From Rubrivivax sp. SCN 71-131 (GTDB taxonomy: Bacteria > Pseudomonadota > Gammaproteobacteria > Burkholderiales > Burkholderiaceae_C): a stretch of DNA of 64,000 nucleotides. The notes below the pieces were generated by a model that was given only the letters and a program-made list of their open reading frames with translations, was not told the origin of the DNA and made no database searches. Below, one piece after another: positions 26,031 through 35,267 of the stretch. Where the stretch lies: NCBI GenBank assembly GCA_001724995.1, contig MEFD01000027.1, forward strand, positions 1 to 64,000. Direction: 5' to 3'. Each line of letters opens with the position of its first letter. The first letter of the stretch is position 1. Both the position numbers and the translations under genes were made by a program.

Positions 26031-28103
26031 TCAGCGCACGCGCAGGCCCGGCGCGGCGGCGGGCCAGGGCTCGAGCAGGAAGAGCCCCGGCTGCGCCTTC
26101 GCGTCGGCGTGGCTGGCAGCCAGCACCATGCCTTCGCTGATGCCGAACTTCATCTTGCGTGGCGCGAGGTTGGCCACGAGCACCGTCGTGCGGCCCACCA
26201 GGTCCGCGGGCGCGAAAGCCGCGGCGATGCCGCTGAAGACGTTCCTCGTGCGGCCCTCGCCGGCGTCCAGCGTCAGGCGCAGCAGCTTGCTGCTGCCCTC
26301 GACGCGCTCGGCCGCGACGATGCGCGCCAGACGCAGGTCGACCTTGGCGAAGTCGTCGATGCCGATCTGCGGCGCCAGCGCCTCGCCGCCGGGCGTGGCC
26401 GCCGCGGCCGCGGCCGCGGCCTCCAGCGCCTCCTGCGCGGGCGCCGCCGGCTCGAACAGCGCGTCCATCAGCTTCGCGTCCACGCGCTGCATCAGGTGGG
26501 CAAAGGCGCCGATGGTGTGCGCCCCGAGCGTGCGGGCGGCGTCGGCCCACTGCAGCGGCTCGACCTTCAGGAAGGCCTCCACCCGCGCCGCCAGCTCGGG
26601 CAGCACCGGCTTCAGGTAGAGCGTGAGGAGGCGGAAGGCCTCGATGCAGGTCGTGCAGACGTCGTGCAGCGCGGCTTCGCGGTCGGGCTGCCTGGCGATC
26701 TCCCAGGGCTTGTGGGCGTCGACGTACTCGTTGACCCGGTCGGCCAGCAGCATGATCTCGCGCAGCGCCTTGCCGAACTCGCGTCCCTCGTAGAGCTGCG
26801 CGATCGGCTCGGCCTGCGCGCGCAGCGCGTCCAGCACCATGCGGCCCTCGACGCCGACGTCGGCACTGAGCCGGCCGCCGAAGCGCTTGGCGATGAAGCC
26901 CGCGGCGCGGCTGGCGATGTTGACGTACTTACCCACGAGGTCGGCGTTGACGCGGGCGACGAAATCGTCCGGGTTGAAGTCCAGGTCCTCGACATGCGCG
27001 TTGAGCTTGGCGGCGATGTAGTAGCGCAGCCACTGCGCGTCCATGCCGAGTTCGAGGTAGCGCAGCGGGCTGATGCCGGTGCCGCGGCTCTTGCTCATCT
27101 TCTCGCCGCTGACCGTGAGGTGCCCGTGCACCCAGACGCGGTCGGGCGCCTTGCGGCCGCTGAAGTGCAGCATCGCCGGCCAGAACAGCGTGTGGAAGGT
27201 GACGATGTCCTTGCCGATGAAGTGCACCTGCTCGAGCTCGGGCTGCGCGAGGTAGGCGTCGACGTCGACGCCGAGCCGGCTGCAGAGGTTCTTCAGGCTG
27301 GCGAGGTAGCCGATCGGCGCGTCCAGCCAGACGTAGAAGTACTTGCCCGGCGCGTCGGGGATCTCGATGCCGAAGTAGGGTGCGTCGCGGCTGATGTCCC
27401 AGTCGCCCAGGCTCACGCGCCCGTCCTCGTCGCGCGTGAACCACTCGCGCACCTTGTTCGCGACCTCGGGCTGCAACCGCCCGTCCTGCGTCCAGTTCTC
27501 CAGGTACTCGACGCAGCGCGGGTCGGAGAGGCGAAAGAAGAAGTGCTCGCTCGAGCGCAGCTCGGGTGTCGCGCCGGAGAGCGCCGAGTACGGGTTCTTC
27601 AGCTCGGTGGGCTGGTAGACCGCGCCGCAGACCTCGCAGTTGTCGCCGTACTGGTCGCGCGCGCCGCAGCGCGGGCACTCGCCCTTGATGAAGCGGTCGG
27701 GCAGGAACATGCCCTTGTCGGGGTCGAAGAACTGCTCGATGGTGCGCGTCTCGATCAGCTCGTTCGCGCGCAGCGCGCGGTAGATGTCCTGGGCGAGCCG
27801 GTGGTTCTCCGGCGCGTCGGTGCTGTGCCAGTTGTCGAAGCCGATGTGAAAGCCCTCGAGGTAGCGCGCGCGCCCGGCGGCGATCTGCGCCACGAAGGCC
27901 TGCGGCGTCAGGCCGGCCTTTTCCGCGGCGATCATGATCGGCGCGCCGTGCGCGTCGTCGGCGCAGACGAAGCGCACCTCGTTCCCGCGCATGCGCTGGA
28001 AGCGCACCCAGGTGTCGGCCTGGATGTACTCCATCATGTGCCCGATGTGAAACGGCGCGTTGGCGTAGGGCAGGGCAGTGGTGACGAAGAGCTTGCGGGT
28101 CAT
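26031..28103 (-). CDS. metG: Methionyl-tRNA synthetase
   Basis: The 690-residue class I synthetase has the signature HIGH in [10 protein letters not shown], the KMSKS motif in [10 protein letters not shown], a zinc knuckle [18 protein letters not shown], and a C-terminal tRNA-binding (Trbp111-like) domain at about 580-690. It charges tRNA-Met. It is divergent from apbC/mrp, an arrangement common in Burkholderiales. On the minus strand TAGAAT (plus 28131-28136) is a plausible -10 about 28 bp before the ATG; the -35 is weak. Confidence 0.97.
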   Translation of the reverse strand: MTRKLFVTTALPYANAPFHIGHMMEYIQADTWVRFQRMRGNEVRFVCADDAHGAPIMIAAEKAGLTPQAFVAQIAAGRARYLEGFHIGFDNWHSTDAPENHRLAQDIYRALRANELIETRTIEQFFDPDKGMFLPDRFIKGECPRCGARDQYGDNCEVCGAVYQPTELKNPYSALSGATPELRSSEHFFFRLSDPRCVEYLENWTQDGRLQPEVANKVREWFTRDEDGRVSLGDWDISRDAPYFGIEIPDAPGKYFYVWLDAPIGYLASLKNLCSRLGVDVDAYLAQPELEQVHFIGKDIVTFHTLFWPAMLHFSGRKAPDRVWVHGHLTVSGEKMSKSRGTGISPLRYLELGMDAQWLRYYIAAKLNAHVEDLDFNPDDFVARVNADLVGKYVNIASRAAGFIAKRFGGRLSADVGVEGRMVLDALRAQAEPIAQLYEGREFGKALREIMLLADRVNEYVDAHKPWEIARQPDREAALHDVCTTCIEAFRLLTLYLKPVLPELAARVEAFLKVEPLQWADAARTLGAHTIGAFAHLMQRVDAKLMDALFEPAAPAQEALEAAAAAAAATPGGEALAPQIGIDDFAKVDLRLARIVAAERVEGSSKLLRLTLDAGEGRTRNVFSGIAAAFAPADLVGRTTVLVANLAPRKMKFGISEGMVLAASHADAKAQPGLFLLEPWPAAAPGLRVR

Positions 28104-28202
28104 GGCGGCGCCGTCCGGAGCAGGGGCGCGATTCTAGGACGCCGACCCCACTGCCAGCCCGGCTGCGGCCCATTCGCTAGACTGGCCGCATGCCGCGGCG
28201 CT

Positions 28203-28224
28203 GCGGTCCCCCCGGGGGGGCCGC
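28203..28224. repeat. 22-bp GC palindrome between metG and mrp
   Basis: Eleven-base arms GCGGTCCCCCC and GGGGGGGCCGC pair across a centre at 28213/28214 with a single T-G mismatch. It lies 45 bp before the mrp ATG at 28269 and could be an extragenic palindrome, an operator, or an mRNA hairpin in the mrp leader. Confidence 0.5.
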
Positions 28225-28268
28225 GGCGACCGCGCCTGCCCCTTCCCCCGACCAGGCTGCCCCACCTT

Positions 28269-29363
28269 ATGTCCACCGTCACCGAAGCCGCCCTGACCGA
28301 AGCGCTGCGATCCGTCCGCGACCCGCAGACCGGCGTCGACTACGTCTCCTCGCGCCAGCTCGAGAACCTGCGCATCGAGGGGGGCGACGTCTCCTTCGAC
28401 GTCGTGCTCGGCTATCCCGCCCGCAGCCTGCATCCGGCGTTGCGCAAGGCCTTGATCGCCGCCGCGCGCTCGGTGCCCGGGGTCGGCAACGTCAGCGTCA
28501 ACCTGACGACGCGCATCACCCAGCACGCGGTGCAGCGCGGCGTGCAGCTGCTGCCCAAGGTGAAGAACATCGTCGCCGTCGCCTCGGGCAAGGGCGGTGT
28601 CGGCAAGAGCACGACGACCGTCAACCTGGCGCTGGCGCTGGCCGCCGAAGGCGCCAGTGTGGGCATCCTCGACGCCGACATCTACGGCCCGAGCCAGCCG
28701 ATGATGATGGGCATCGAAGGCCGTCCCGAGAGCCCCGACGGCAAGAGCATGGAGCCGCTCGAGAACTACGGCGTGCAGGTGATGTCGATCGGCTTCCTGG
28801 TCGAGCCCGACCAGGCGATGATCTGGCGCGGTCCGATGGCCACGCAGGCGCTGGACCAGCTGCTGCACCAGACGCACTGGCGCGAGCTCGACTACCTGCT
28901 GGTCGACATGCCCCCCGGCACCGGCGACATTGCCCTCACGCTCAGCCAGCGCGTGCCGCTCACCGGGGCGGTGATCGTCACCACGCCGCAGGACATCGCG
29001 CTGCTGGACGCGAAGAAGGGCCTGAAGATGTTCGAGAAGGTCGGCGTGCCCATCCTCGGCCTCGTCGAGAACATGGCCGTCTACTGCTGCCCCAACTGCG
29101 GCCACACCGAGCACATCTTCGGCGCCGAGGGCGGCAAGCGCATGGCCGAGCAGTACGGCGTCGACTACCTGGGGGCGCTGCCGCTGAACATGCAGATCCG
29201 CGTGCAGGCCGACGGCGGCAAGCCGACCGTGGCCGCCGATCCCGAGGGCGAGATCGCCGCCATCTACAGGTCGGTGGCGCGCCAGGTGGCGGTGAAGATC
29301 GCGCTCAAGGCCAAGGACTACTCGGGCAAGTTCCCGACCATCGCCGTCAGTCAGTCGACCTGA
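28269..29363 (+). CDS. apbC: Iron-sulfur cluster carrier protein ApbC/Mrp
   Basis: The 364-residue P-loop ATPase has an N-terminal MIP18-like (DUF59) domain at about 5-90, a deviant Walker A SGKGGVGKST near residue 105, switch motifs DADIYGPSQP and DMPPGTGD, and the CxxC cluster ligands in YCCPNCGHTE. It carries Fe-S clusters to apo-proteins. The ATG at 28269 is used because the DUF59 domain begins just after; a long open frame extends upstream antisense to metG and is not coding. Its end overlaps the convergent hydrolase gene by 13 bp. Confidence 0.96.
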   Translation: MSTVTEAALTEALRSVRDPQTGVDYVSSRQLENLRIEGGDVSFDVVLGYPARSLHPALRKALIAAARSVPGVGNVSVNLTTRITQHAVQRGVQLLPKVKNIVAVASGKGGVGKSTTTVNLALALAAEGASVGILDADIYGPSQPMMMGIEGRPESPDGKSMEPLENYGVQVMSIGFLVEPDQAMIWRGPMATQALDQLLHQTHWRELDYLLVDMPPGTGDIALTLSQRVPLTGAVIVTTPQDIALLDAKKGLKMFEKVGVPILGLVENMAVYCCPNCGHTEHIFGAEGGKRMAEQYGVDYLGALPLNMQIRVQADGGKPTVAADPEGEIAAIYRSVARQVAVKIALKAKDYSGKFPTIAVSQST

Positions 29364-30313
29364 GCCTCGCCCGGGGGCGGCCCCTGCGATTCATCCGCCC
29401 GCGACGGCGCGGGGGCGATGCCGAACAGCTCGCGCAGCGCGTCGCGGTAGGCCGCGGCGCCGACGACGCCGACGTCCTCGTGCACCGCGCCCTCGATGCG
29501 CACGAAGCGCTTGGGCTGGCGCGCGCGCTCGTAGAGGGCGCGGCCGAGCGCCGGGTCGATCATGCGATCTCCGGCCGCGTGCACCACCAGCACCGGCGAG
29601 CCCACCGCGGCGATGCGCGAGGCCGCATCCAGCGTCTGCGTGAGCAGGGGACGCACCGGCAGCCAGCCCCAGCGCGTGCTCTGCAGCACCTCGAGCGCCG
29701 AGGTGAAGCCGCCCTCGATGATGAGGCCGGCCTCGTCGTCGACTTCGTGCGCCAGGCGCGTCGCGATGGCGCCGCCCAGCGAGTGCCCGAAGACGAAGCG
29801 CCGCGCCCGCGGGTGCCGCCGCGCGAGCCAGCGCCAGGCCTCGCGTGCATCCTCGGCCGCCAGCGTCTCCGAGGGCATCCAGTCGCTGCTGCGCCCGAAG
29901 CCGCGGTAGTCGATCCCCAGCACCGCAAAGCCCAGCGCGTGCAACTGGCGCATGCGCGGCGCTGCGGCGCGCACGTCCCAGCGTACGCCGTGCAGGAACA
30001 GCAGCACGGGCGCGGCGGCGTCGTCCTGCGCCAGCCACAGCCCGTGCAGGTTCACCGCCTGACCGCGCTGCTCCGGGTGCGCGGAGACGAAGTCGATCCA
30101 CACGTCCTGCATGCCGACGGCGGCGGCCACGCCCGGCGCCCAGGCCTGGCGCGTGGTCATGAAGATCCAGCGCCGCTGCTCGTAGTCGACGACGGCGCAG
30201 GCCTGCAGCAGGGCGCCGAGGACGAGTCCGAGGGCCAGCGCCGCCCGGCGCGCCGTGCACGCCGGGCGAAACTGCGGTTCGTTCGCTTCGGCACGGCAAG
30301 GATGCATTATCAT
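29351..30313 (-). CDS. Alpha/beta hydrolase, probable lipoprotein
   Basis: The 320-residue protein has a hydrophobic leader ending LGALLQAC-A, a fair lipobox, then an alpha/beta-hydrolase domain: VLLFLHG oxyanion region, nucleophile Ser in FGHSLGGA, acid in HAAGDRMIDP and His in GAVHEDVG. It resembles BAAT/FrsA-like membrane-attached esterases. The substrate is unknown. ATG at 30313 or 30307 fits the leader; longer upstream starts would run into the boxR gene. It is divergent from boxR with 29 bp between starts, so the two probably share control. Confidence 0.8.
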   Translation of the reverse strand: MIMHPCRAEANEPQFRPACTARRAALALGLVLGALLQACAVVDYEQRRWIFMTTRQAWAPGVAAAVGMQDVWIDFVSAHPEQRGQAVNLHGLWLAQDDAAAPVLLFLHGVRWDVRAAAPRMRQLHALGFAVLGIDYRGFGRSSDWMPSETLAAEDAREAWRWLARRHPRARRFVFGHSLGGAIATRLAHEVDDEAGLIIEGGFTSALEVLQSTRWGWLPVRPLLTQTLDAASRIAAVGSPVLVVHAAGDRMIDPALGRALYERARQPKRFVRIEGAVHEDVGVVGAAAYRDALRELFGIAPAPSRADESQGPPPGEAQVD

Positions 30314-30335
30314 GCGTTCACCGCCTGATCGGTGA
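30303..30335. promoter_or_regulatory. Candidate BoxR/BzdR operator and inverted repeat
   Basis: TGCA-TTATCA-TGCG at 30303-30316 is one base from the TGCA-N6-TGCA site described for BzdR-type regulators. Immediately beside it TCACCG-CCTGAT-CGGTGA (30318-30335) is a perfect 6-bp-arm inverted repeat. Together they cover the boxR leader and the hydrolase start, suggesting autoregulation and control of the divergent gene. Confidence 0.4.
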
Positions 30336-30342
30336 TTCATTC

Positions 30343-31293
30343 GTGTCCGAGAACAGCATTTTGGTGCAGACGGAGTTGCCGCCGATGCCGGTCGGCGACG
30401 AGGTCGCGACACCCGGGAAGAACCCCTTCCTCGTCGCCCTGGGCGAGCGCGTGCGCGCGCTGCGGGCGCGCCGCGGCATGACGCGCAAGGCCGTCGCCCT
30501 GGCCGCCGACGTCTCGGAGCGGCACCTCGCCAACCTCGAATACGGCGTCGGCAACGCCTCCATTCTCGTGCTGCTGCAGGTGGCGCAGGCCTTGCACTGC
30601 GCGCTGGCCGAACTGATCGGCGACGTCACCACCTCCAACCCCGAGTGGCTGCTGATCCGCGAGCTGCTGGAAGGCCGCGATGAGCCGACGCTGCGCCGCG
30701 CCCGCGTGGCCATCGGGCAGATGCTCGGCACGGGCGGAGCCAACGCCGCCGACCCGGCGCTGCGCAGCACGCGCGTGGCCCTGGTGGGCCTGCGCGGTGC
30801 CGGCAAGAGCACGCTCGGGCGCATGCTGGCCGACGACCTCGGCTACCCCTTCGTCGAACTCAGCCACGAGATCGAGCAGTTCGCCGGCTGCAGCGTGAGC
30901 GAGATCCAGGCGCTGTACGGCATCAACGCCTACCGCCGCTACGAACGCCGCGCGCTCGAGGAGGCGATCCAGATCTACCCCGAGGCGGTCATCGCCACGC
31001 CCGGCGGCCTGGTGAGCGACGCCGCCACGTTCAACCTGCTGCTGGCGCACTGCACGACGGTGTGGCTGCAGGCCGCGCCCGAGGACCACATGCGCCGCGT
31101 GCGCGCCCAGGGCGACCTGCGCCCGATCGCGGCGAGCGCGGAGGCCATGGACGACCTGCGCCGCATCCTCTCCGGCCGCGCCGCCTTCTACTCCAAGGCC
31201 GAGTTTGGCCTCGACACCAGTGCCCACCCCCTGCAGCCGACCTTCGAGGCGCTGCGCAAGCTGGTGCGCGAGGCGCTGGGCCTGGCGGCCTGA
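30343..31293 (+). CDS. boxR: BoxR/BzdR-type transcriptional regulator (HTH fused to shikimate kinase-like domain)
   Basis: The 316-residue protein joins an XRE-type HTH (ALGERVRALRARRGMTRK, with SERHLANLEYGVGN, residues about 31-90) to a shikimate-kinase-like domain (Walker A LVGLRGAGKST near residue 145; PGGLVSDAATFNLL). This fusion is specific to BzdR/BoxR, repressors that respond to benzoyl-CoA and control anaerobic (bzd) or aerobic (box) benzoate degradation. No box structural genes are in the window. GTG start at 30343. The kinase part is an effector-sensing domain, not an enzyme of aromatic amino acid synthesis. Confidence 0.88.
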   Translation: MSENSILVQTELPPMPVGDEVATPGKNPFLVALGERVRALRARRGMTRKAVALAADVSERHLANLEYGVGNASILVLLQVAQALHCALAELIGDVTTSNPEWLLIRELLEGRDEPTLRRARVAIGQMLGTGGANAADPALRSTRVALVGLRGAGKSTLGRMLADDLGYPFVELSHEIEQFAGCSVSEIQALYGINAYRRYERRALEEAIQIYPEAVIATPGGLVSDAATFNLLLAHCTTVWLQAAPEDHMRRVRAQGDLRPIAASAEAMDDLRRILSGRAAFYSKAEFGLDTSAHPLQPTFEALRKLVREALGLAA

Positions 31294-31339
31294 GGGCGGG
31301 GCGCGCCGACGCCGCTTCGGAGGTCTTTCGCCGTTCCGG

Positions 31340-31675
31340 CTACAGCGGCGCCAGCCCATGCCGCCGCCGTGCGCGGTCGCAGGCCTCGTCGCCGATGCCC
31401 ATGGGGGCGCGCAGGGCGAATTCGCGGCAGGGCGCGGGCCGCCATTCGTGGATGCCGCAGCGCGCCGCCTCGCCGACGCGGCCGACGAGCGCGGCGCAAC
31501 GCGGCAGCGCGTGGTCGGTGCCGCGCATGCGGCACAGGCCCGCGGTGATCGGCTCGGCCAGGGACTCGGGAACCGCGCCGCCGTCGCCGCCCCATTCCTC
31601 GCGCGCGAAGTCGACGCGAAAGCTGGCGCAGCAGGCGCCGCAGCGCAGGCAGGGGTTGGCGGGGGCTGACTTCAC
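31340..31675 (-). CDS. YkgJ family cysteine cluster protein
   Basis: The 111-residue protein has CLRCGACCASF at residues 9-19, then single Cys residues in GLCRM, RCAALV, ARCGIH, PCREF and EACDR, the pattern of the YkgJ (CxxCxxCC) zinc or iron-binding family. Function is unknown. A GTG at 31675 starts inside the TGA of the upstream kinase-Usp gene (GTGA overlap), so it is translationally coupled to it. Confidence 0.85.
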   Translation of the reverse strand: MKSAPANPCLRCGACCASFRVDFAREEWGGDGGAVPESLAEPITAGLCRMRGTDHALPRCAALVGRVGEAARCGIHEWRPAPCREFALRAPMGIGDEACDRARRRHGLAPL

Positions 31676-33171
31676 TCGCGCACCACGGTGACGGTGCAGG
31701 GGGCCTGGGCCACCACCTGCGAGCTGACGCTGCCGAAGTGCTGGCGCAGCGCCGAGGCGCCGCGTGCGCCCATCACGATGTGGTCGACCTGCGCGCGTGC
31801 GGCGAAGTCGACGATGGCCGCGGCGGCATCGGCCGCCTCAAGCACGTGCACGCTCAGCCGGCCCTCGTCCAGGGCCAGGCCCTGCAGCAGCGGGCGCGCC
31901 CAGTGCTTGAGCGCCACGCGCTGCTTGACGTGGCGGCCCTGGCTTCGCCCGTCGACGAGCGCCTCCACCGTGCCCCGGCCGCTACGCAGCACGCTCACGC
32001 ATACCAGGCGCGCGCCGGGCTGGGTGCGCACGATGCGGCGCACCGTCTCGCGCAACTGCTCGAGCAGGCCGCTGCCGGCGTTCTCGACGTCGATGGCCGC
32101 CAGGATGATCGGGCTCTTCATGACGCGGCTGGCCGCACCAGGCCTCGCGGCGCTGCGCGGCGCCGAGTCTTCGATGCTTCGCAGGCGGCGCTTGAGGCGC
32201 TGCCAGCGACCGTCCACGCGGCCCTTCGCCGCGCGCGCGGTGAGCACGACCTGCGCCGGGAACTGCAGCGCCAGCGCAAGCTGTGCACCGGTCTGCAGGC
32301 GCTGTGCGGGATCGACCTCGAGACCCTGCAGGATCAGCTCCTGCAGCCAGGGCGGACAGTCCGGACGCAGCTGCCGGGGCGGCACCGGGTCCTCGAACAG
32401 CCGCCGGCGCAGTCCGCGCACGGTGTCGGGTTGGCCGAAGGGGCGCTGGCCGGTCGTGAAGTGGTAGAGCATGACCGCCAGCGCGAACAGGTCGCTGCGC
32501 GGATCGTCGCGCACGTGGCGCACCTGCTCGGGTGCCATGTAGGGGCTCGTGCCCATGGGCAGTTCGAAGGCCTCGTCGAGCAGGTCGGGCAGCTTGTCAT
32601 GGCGCGAGAGGCCGAAGTCGATCAGCACTGCGGTGCCGTCGGCGCGGAACATGACGTTGCTTGGCTTCACGTCCAGGTGCACCAGGCCCTGGCGGTGCAA
32701 CTCGTGCAGTGCCGCGGCCACGCGCGCGCCGATCTCGATCACCTCGTCGATGGGCAGCGGGGCGGCCTGCAGGCGCGGGCGCAGCGACGGGCCTTCGATC
32801 TGCTCCATCACGATGTAGGGCCGCTGGGTGAAGTCGCCGCGGCCGATGAAGCGCGGCACATGCGGGCCCTGCAGCATCGGCAGGATCATCTGCTCGACCT
32901 CGAAGCCGACGATGGCCGCCGGATCCTCGTTGCCCATCAGGCGCGGCACCTTCATCACCAGCGGCAGGGCTTCGCCGTCGCTGATGGCGGGGCTGCCGGC
33001 GTGGTCGCCGTCCTGCGCGTCGTCGGCCTCGTGGCGCACGCGCCAGATCGTCGCCATGCCGCCCTGGTGCAGCAGCTCCTCGACGACGAATCCGTCCACG
33101 CGCTGCCCCGGCTGCAGGCTCAGCTCCGCCGGCGGCCGGTTCTGCGTCGGATCGTCGGCGCGGGAGGTCAT
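31672..33171 (-). CDS. Bifunctional Ser/Thr protein kinase / universal stress protein
   Basis: The 499-residue protein has an intact kinase domain (about 22-300): Gly loop LLHQGGMATIWRV, Lys74, catalytic loop HLDVKPSN (Asp167, Asn172), DFG at 185-187 and APE in YMAPEQ. A basic linker (residues 315-345) leads to a universal stress protein domain from residue 351 (MKSPIILAAIDVENAG) with the nucleotide-loop region MGARGASALRQHFGS near the end. This fusion recurs in Burkholderiales. There is no membrane segment. The ATG at 33171 starts the kinase; upstream the frame stays open into the phosphoesterase remnant because of a frameshift there. Confidence 0.9.
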   Translation of the reverse strand: MTSRADDPTQNRPPAELSLQPGQRVDGFVVEELLHQGGMATIWRVRHEADDAQDGDHAGSPAISDGEALPLVMKVPRLMGNEDPAAIVGFEVEQMILPMLQGPHVPRFIGRGDFTQRPYIVMEQIEGPSLRPRLQAAPLPIDEVIEIGARVAAALHELHRQGLVHLDVKPSNVMFRADGTAVLIDFGLSRHDKLPDLLDEAFELPMGTSPYMAPEQVRHVRDDPRSDLFALAVMLYHFTTGQRPFGQPDTVRGLRRRLFEDPVPPRQLRPDCPPWLQELILQGLEVDPAQRLQTGAQLALALQFPAQVVLTARAAKGRVDGRWQRLKRRLRSIEDSAPRSAARPGAASRVMKSPIILAAIDVENAGSGLLEQLRETVRRIVRTQPGARLVCVSVLRSGRGTVEALVDGRSQGRHVKQRVALKHWARPLLQGLALDEGRLSVHVLEAADAAAAIVDFAARAQVDHIVMGARGASALRQHFGSVSSQVVAQAPCTVTVVRE

Positions 33172-33214
33172 GCAAAGGGCGAGCCGAAGCGATCGCGGTC
33201 GACCCGGGATCGCC

Positions 33215-33945
33215 TCAGAACCCGTGCGCGAGCCGATCGGCCAGCGCCCGGGGCAGGCCGGCGGCACGGATCTTCGCGGCCGCCGTCTCGTGGTCGTAGG
33301 GCACGCGCCACCAGGTGACGGTGCCGCAGTCGCGATCGTGCACGGCGTAGCAGGCGGCGGGATCGCCATCGCGCGGCTGGCGATCACCAGCCACTGCCGC
33401 AGCGGCAGCAGCGGTACGGGGACGCCGGGCGTGGGGATGAAGTCCGCCGCCTTGCCGCTGGGCGCGAGGTGGTAGAGCCGCGCCTCGTGCACGTGGCCGC
33501 AGAAGGTGGCGTGGGCTTGCGCGGCCTGCAGGCTGCGCACGGCATCCGAGCGCTCGATGACGTAGCCGAAGCCGCCCGGGTCCCAGGCGTTGGCGTGCAC
33601 GAACAGGCAGTCCTCGCGCCGCTGCTGGAGCGGCAGCCCGGCCAGGAAGGCGATGTGGCCGGCGTCGAGCTGTTCGCGCGTCCAGCCGATCACCTGCCGC
33701 GGCTCGGGCCGCATCTCGGGCGTCGCGCCGCGCACGATCGCCAGGTCGTGATTGCCCTGCACCGCGATGGCGCCGGCGTCGACCAGGGTGCGCGCGCGCT
33801 GGAGCACCCAGGCCGGATCGGCGCCGTAGCCGACGAGGTCGCCGAGCAGCACGAAGGCGTCGATGCGCTGCCCCGCCGCGTGCTCGAGCACCGCCTCGAG
33901 GGCCTCGCGGTTGGCGTGCAGGTCGGACAGGATGGCCGTGCGCAT
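33215..33945 (-). pseudogene. Metallophosphoesterase (YfcE-like), frameshifted near the C-terminus
   Basis: The frame from ATG 33945 encodes a calcineurin-type phosphoesterase: SDLHANREAL, GDLVGYG, GNHDLAI and CGHVHEARLY metal-ligand motifs are all present. After LLPLRQWLVI (near 33390) the expected segment of the GSVGQPRDGD type is broken. QPRDGDPAACYAVHDRD and the rest of a normal C-terminus ending ADRLAHGF-stop are found in another frame, stopping at 33215-33217. Comparing the two sides suggests loss of about 10 bases. The ATG frame therefore runs on into the kinase gene. All metal ligands lie before the shift, so partial activity cannot be excluded, and an assembly error is possible. Confidence 0.75.
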
Positions 33946-33947
33946 GC

Positions 33948-34694
33948 TCAGCCGCGGCCGACGAAGGGCATGCGCGTGGCCATGACGTTGACGAAGAGCA
34001 TGTTGGCCGACAGCGGCAGCGCGGCCATCGTCATGAAGGCGTCGACCACGCAGGCGAGGTCGATGCGCGCCTCGGGCCGCACGCTGCCGTCGGCCTGCAG
34101 GATGCCCGCGGCCATGCGCTCGGTCATCTCGCTGGCGGCGTTGCCGATGTCGATCTGGCCGACGGCGATGTCGAAGGCGCGGCCATCCAGCGCCGCCGCG
34201 CGCGTGAGGCCGCTGATCGCGTGCTTGGTCGCGGTGTAGCCGATCGAGCCCGGCCGCGGCGCGTAGGCCGAGATGCTGCCGTTGTTGATGATGCGCCCGC
34301 CCTGCGGCTGCTGCCGGCGCATCAGGCCGAAGGCACGGCTGAGGCAGTAGAAGCTGCCGTTCAGGTTGGCGTCGACGATGCGCCGCCAGTCGGCGCCGCT
34401 GACTTCGTCGGGCGTCTGCGCGGGCAGGCCGATGCCGGCGTTGTTGAAGAGCAGATCGAGGCGGCCGAAGTTTTCCTCGAGGTGCGCGAAGGCGGCGGCG
34501 ACCTGCTCCTCCTGCGCGACGTCGCAGGGCACGACGAGGCAGCGCGCGGCGCCGTCGCCGGCCTGCGCCGCACTCTCCTGCAGCGTGCACTCGCGGCGGC
34601 CGAGCAGCGCGACGCTCCAGCCGGCGGCTGCGAGGGCGAGTGCGCACGCGCGGCCGATGCCCGAGCCTGCGCCCGTGACGGCGGCGTATCTCAT
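33948..34694 (-). CDS. Short-chain dehydrogenase/reductase
   Basis: The 248-residue classical SDR has [10 protein letters not shown] as its cofactor loop (residues 8-17), NNAG, a catalytic Ser in [10 protein letters not shown] and the YTATK motif. The Arg after the first strand (LLGRRE) suggests NADP(H) preference. The substrate is unknown. The ATG at 34694 is used because the Rossmann fold starts at once. It is 2 bp upstream of the phosphoesterase start on the same strand, so the two form an operon with the kinase-Usp and YkgJ genes. Confidence 0.92.
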   Translation of the reverse strand: MRYAAVTGAGSGIGRACALALAAAGWSVALLGRRECTLQESAAQAGDGAARCLVVPCDVAQEEQVAAAFAHLEENFGRLDLLFNNAGIGLPAQTPDEVSGADWRRIVDANLNGSFYCLSRAFGLMRRQQPQGGRIINNGSISAYAPRPGSIGYTATKHAISGLTRAAALDGRAFDIAVGQIDIGNAASEMTERMAAGILQADGSVRPEARIDLACVVDAFMTMAALPLSANMLFVNVMATRMPFVGRG

Positions 34695-34747
34695 GCCGTG
34701 ATCCTCGATCGTGTGATGGCACGATTCTCGCCGCCGCGACAGGTGCA

Positions 34748-34765
34748 CGGGCATGGGCATGCCCG
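34748..34765. promoter_or_regulatory. Perfect inverted repeat in the SDR/cupin divergent region
   Basis: CGGGCAT-GGGC-ATGCCCG has 7-bp perfect arms and a 4-base centre. It lies 53 bp from the SDR start and 90 bp from the cupin start, a good place for an operator shared by the divergent genes. The regulator is not identified. Confidence 0.4.
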
Positions 34766-34854
34766 AACCCCTGAATGCGGGGCGGATCCGGGGCGGATGC
34801 GGGGTGGCGGCCGGGCGCCTATGCTTGCGCGCCCAGCCCCCCGCGAGATTTGCC

Positions 34855-35247
34855 ATGGACACGCACCCGACGCTCACCCAGCATGTGCTCTTCACTGATG
34901 CCGACGGCCGCGCACGCTGGCGGCAGGCGCCAGTGGCGCTGACCGAGGGCAAGCCCGAGGCGCGCCTGTCGCCGCTGGCGGCGAGCGGCGGCTATCAGTT
35001 GCGGCAGAGCCCGGTCGGCTTTCGCAGCGCGTTTCACTGCACCGGCGACGCGCAGTGGGTCTTCATCCTGCAGGGCCGCATGGAGATCGGGCTGCAGGAC
35101 GGCAGCGCGCGCGTGTTCGGCCCCGGCGAGTGCTTCTACTCGGCGGACCTGCTGCCGGCAGGGGCGAGCTTCGACCCCGCGGTGCACGGCCACTGCAGCC
35201 GCCAGGTCGGCGACGCGCCGCTGGTGACGCTGTTCGTGCGCGGCTGA
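34855..35247 (+). CDS. Cupin domain protein
   Basis: This 130-residue protein has a single cupin barrel: [21 protein letters not shown] holds the first conserved motif and [20 protein letters not shown] the second. The usual two His of motif 1 are reduced to one His and an Asp/Gln, so metal binding is uncertain. The function is unknown. ATG at 34855. Divergent from the SDR gene and convergent with cfa (20 bp gap). Confidence 0.82.
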   Translation: MDTHPTLTQHVLFTDADGRARWRQAPVALTEGKPEARLSPLAASGGYQLRQSPVGFRSAFHCTGDAQWVFILQGRMEIGLQDGSARVFGPGECFYSADLLPAGASFDPAVHGHCSRQVGDAPLVTLFVRG

Positions 35248-35267
35248 ACCGCGTCCAACCGCGTCTT

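Noticed and set aside
25467..28268. Upstream in-frame extension of mrp over almost 3 kb
   Set aside because: It runs antisense to the kinase-like gene and metG; the ApbC domain begins at ATG 28269, which gives the normal family length.
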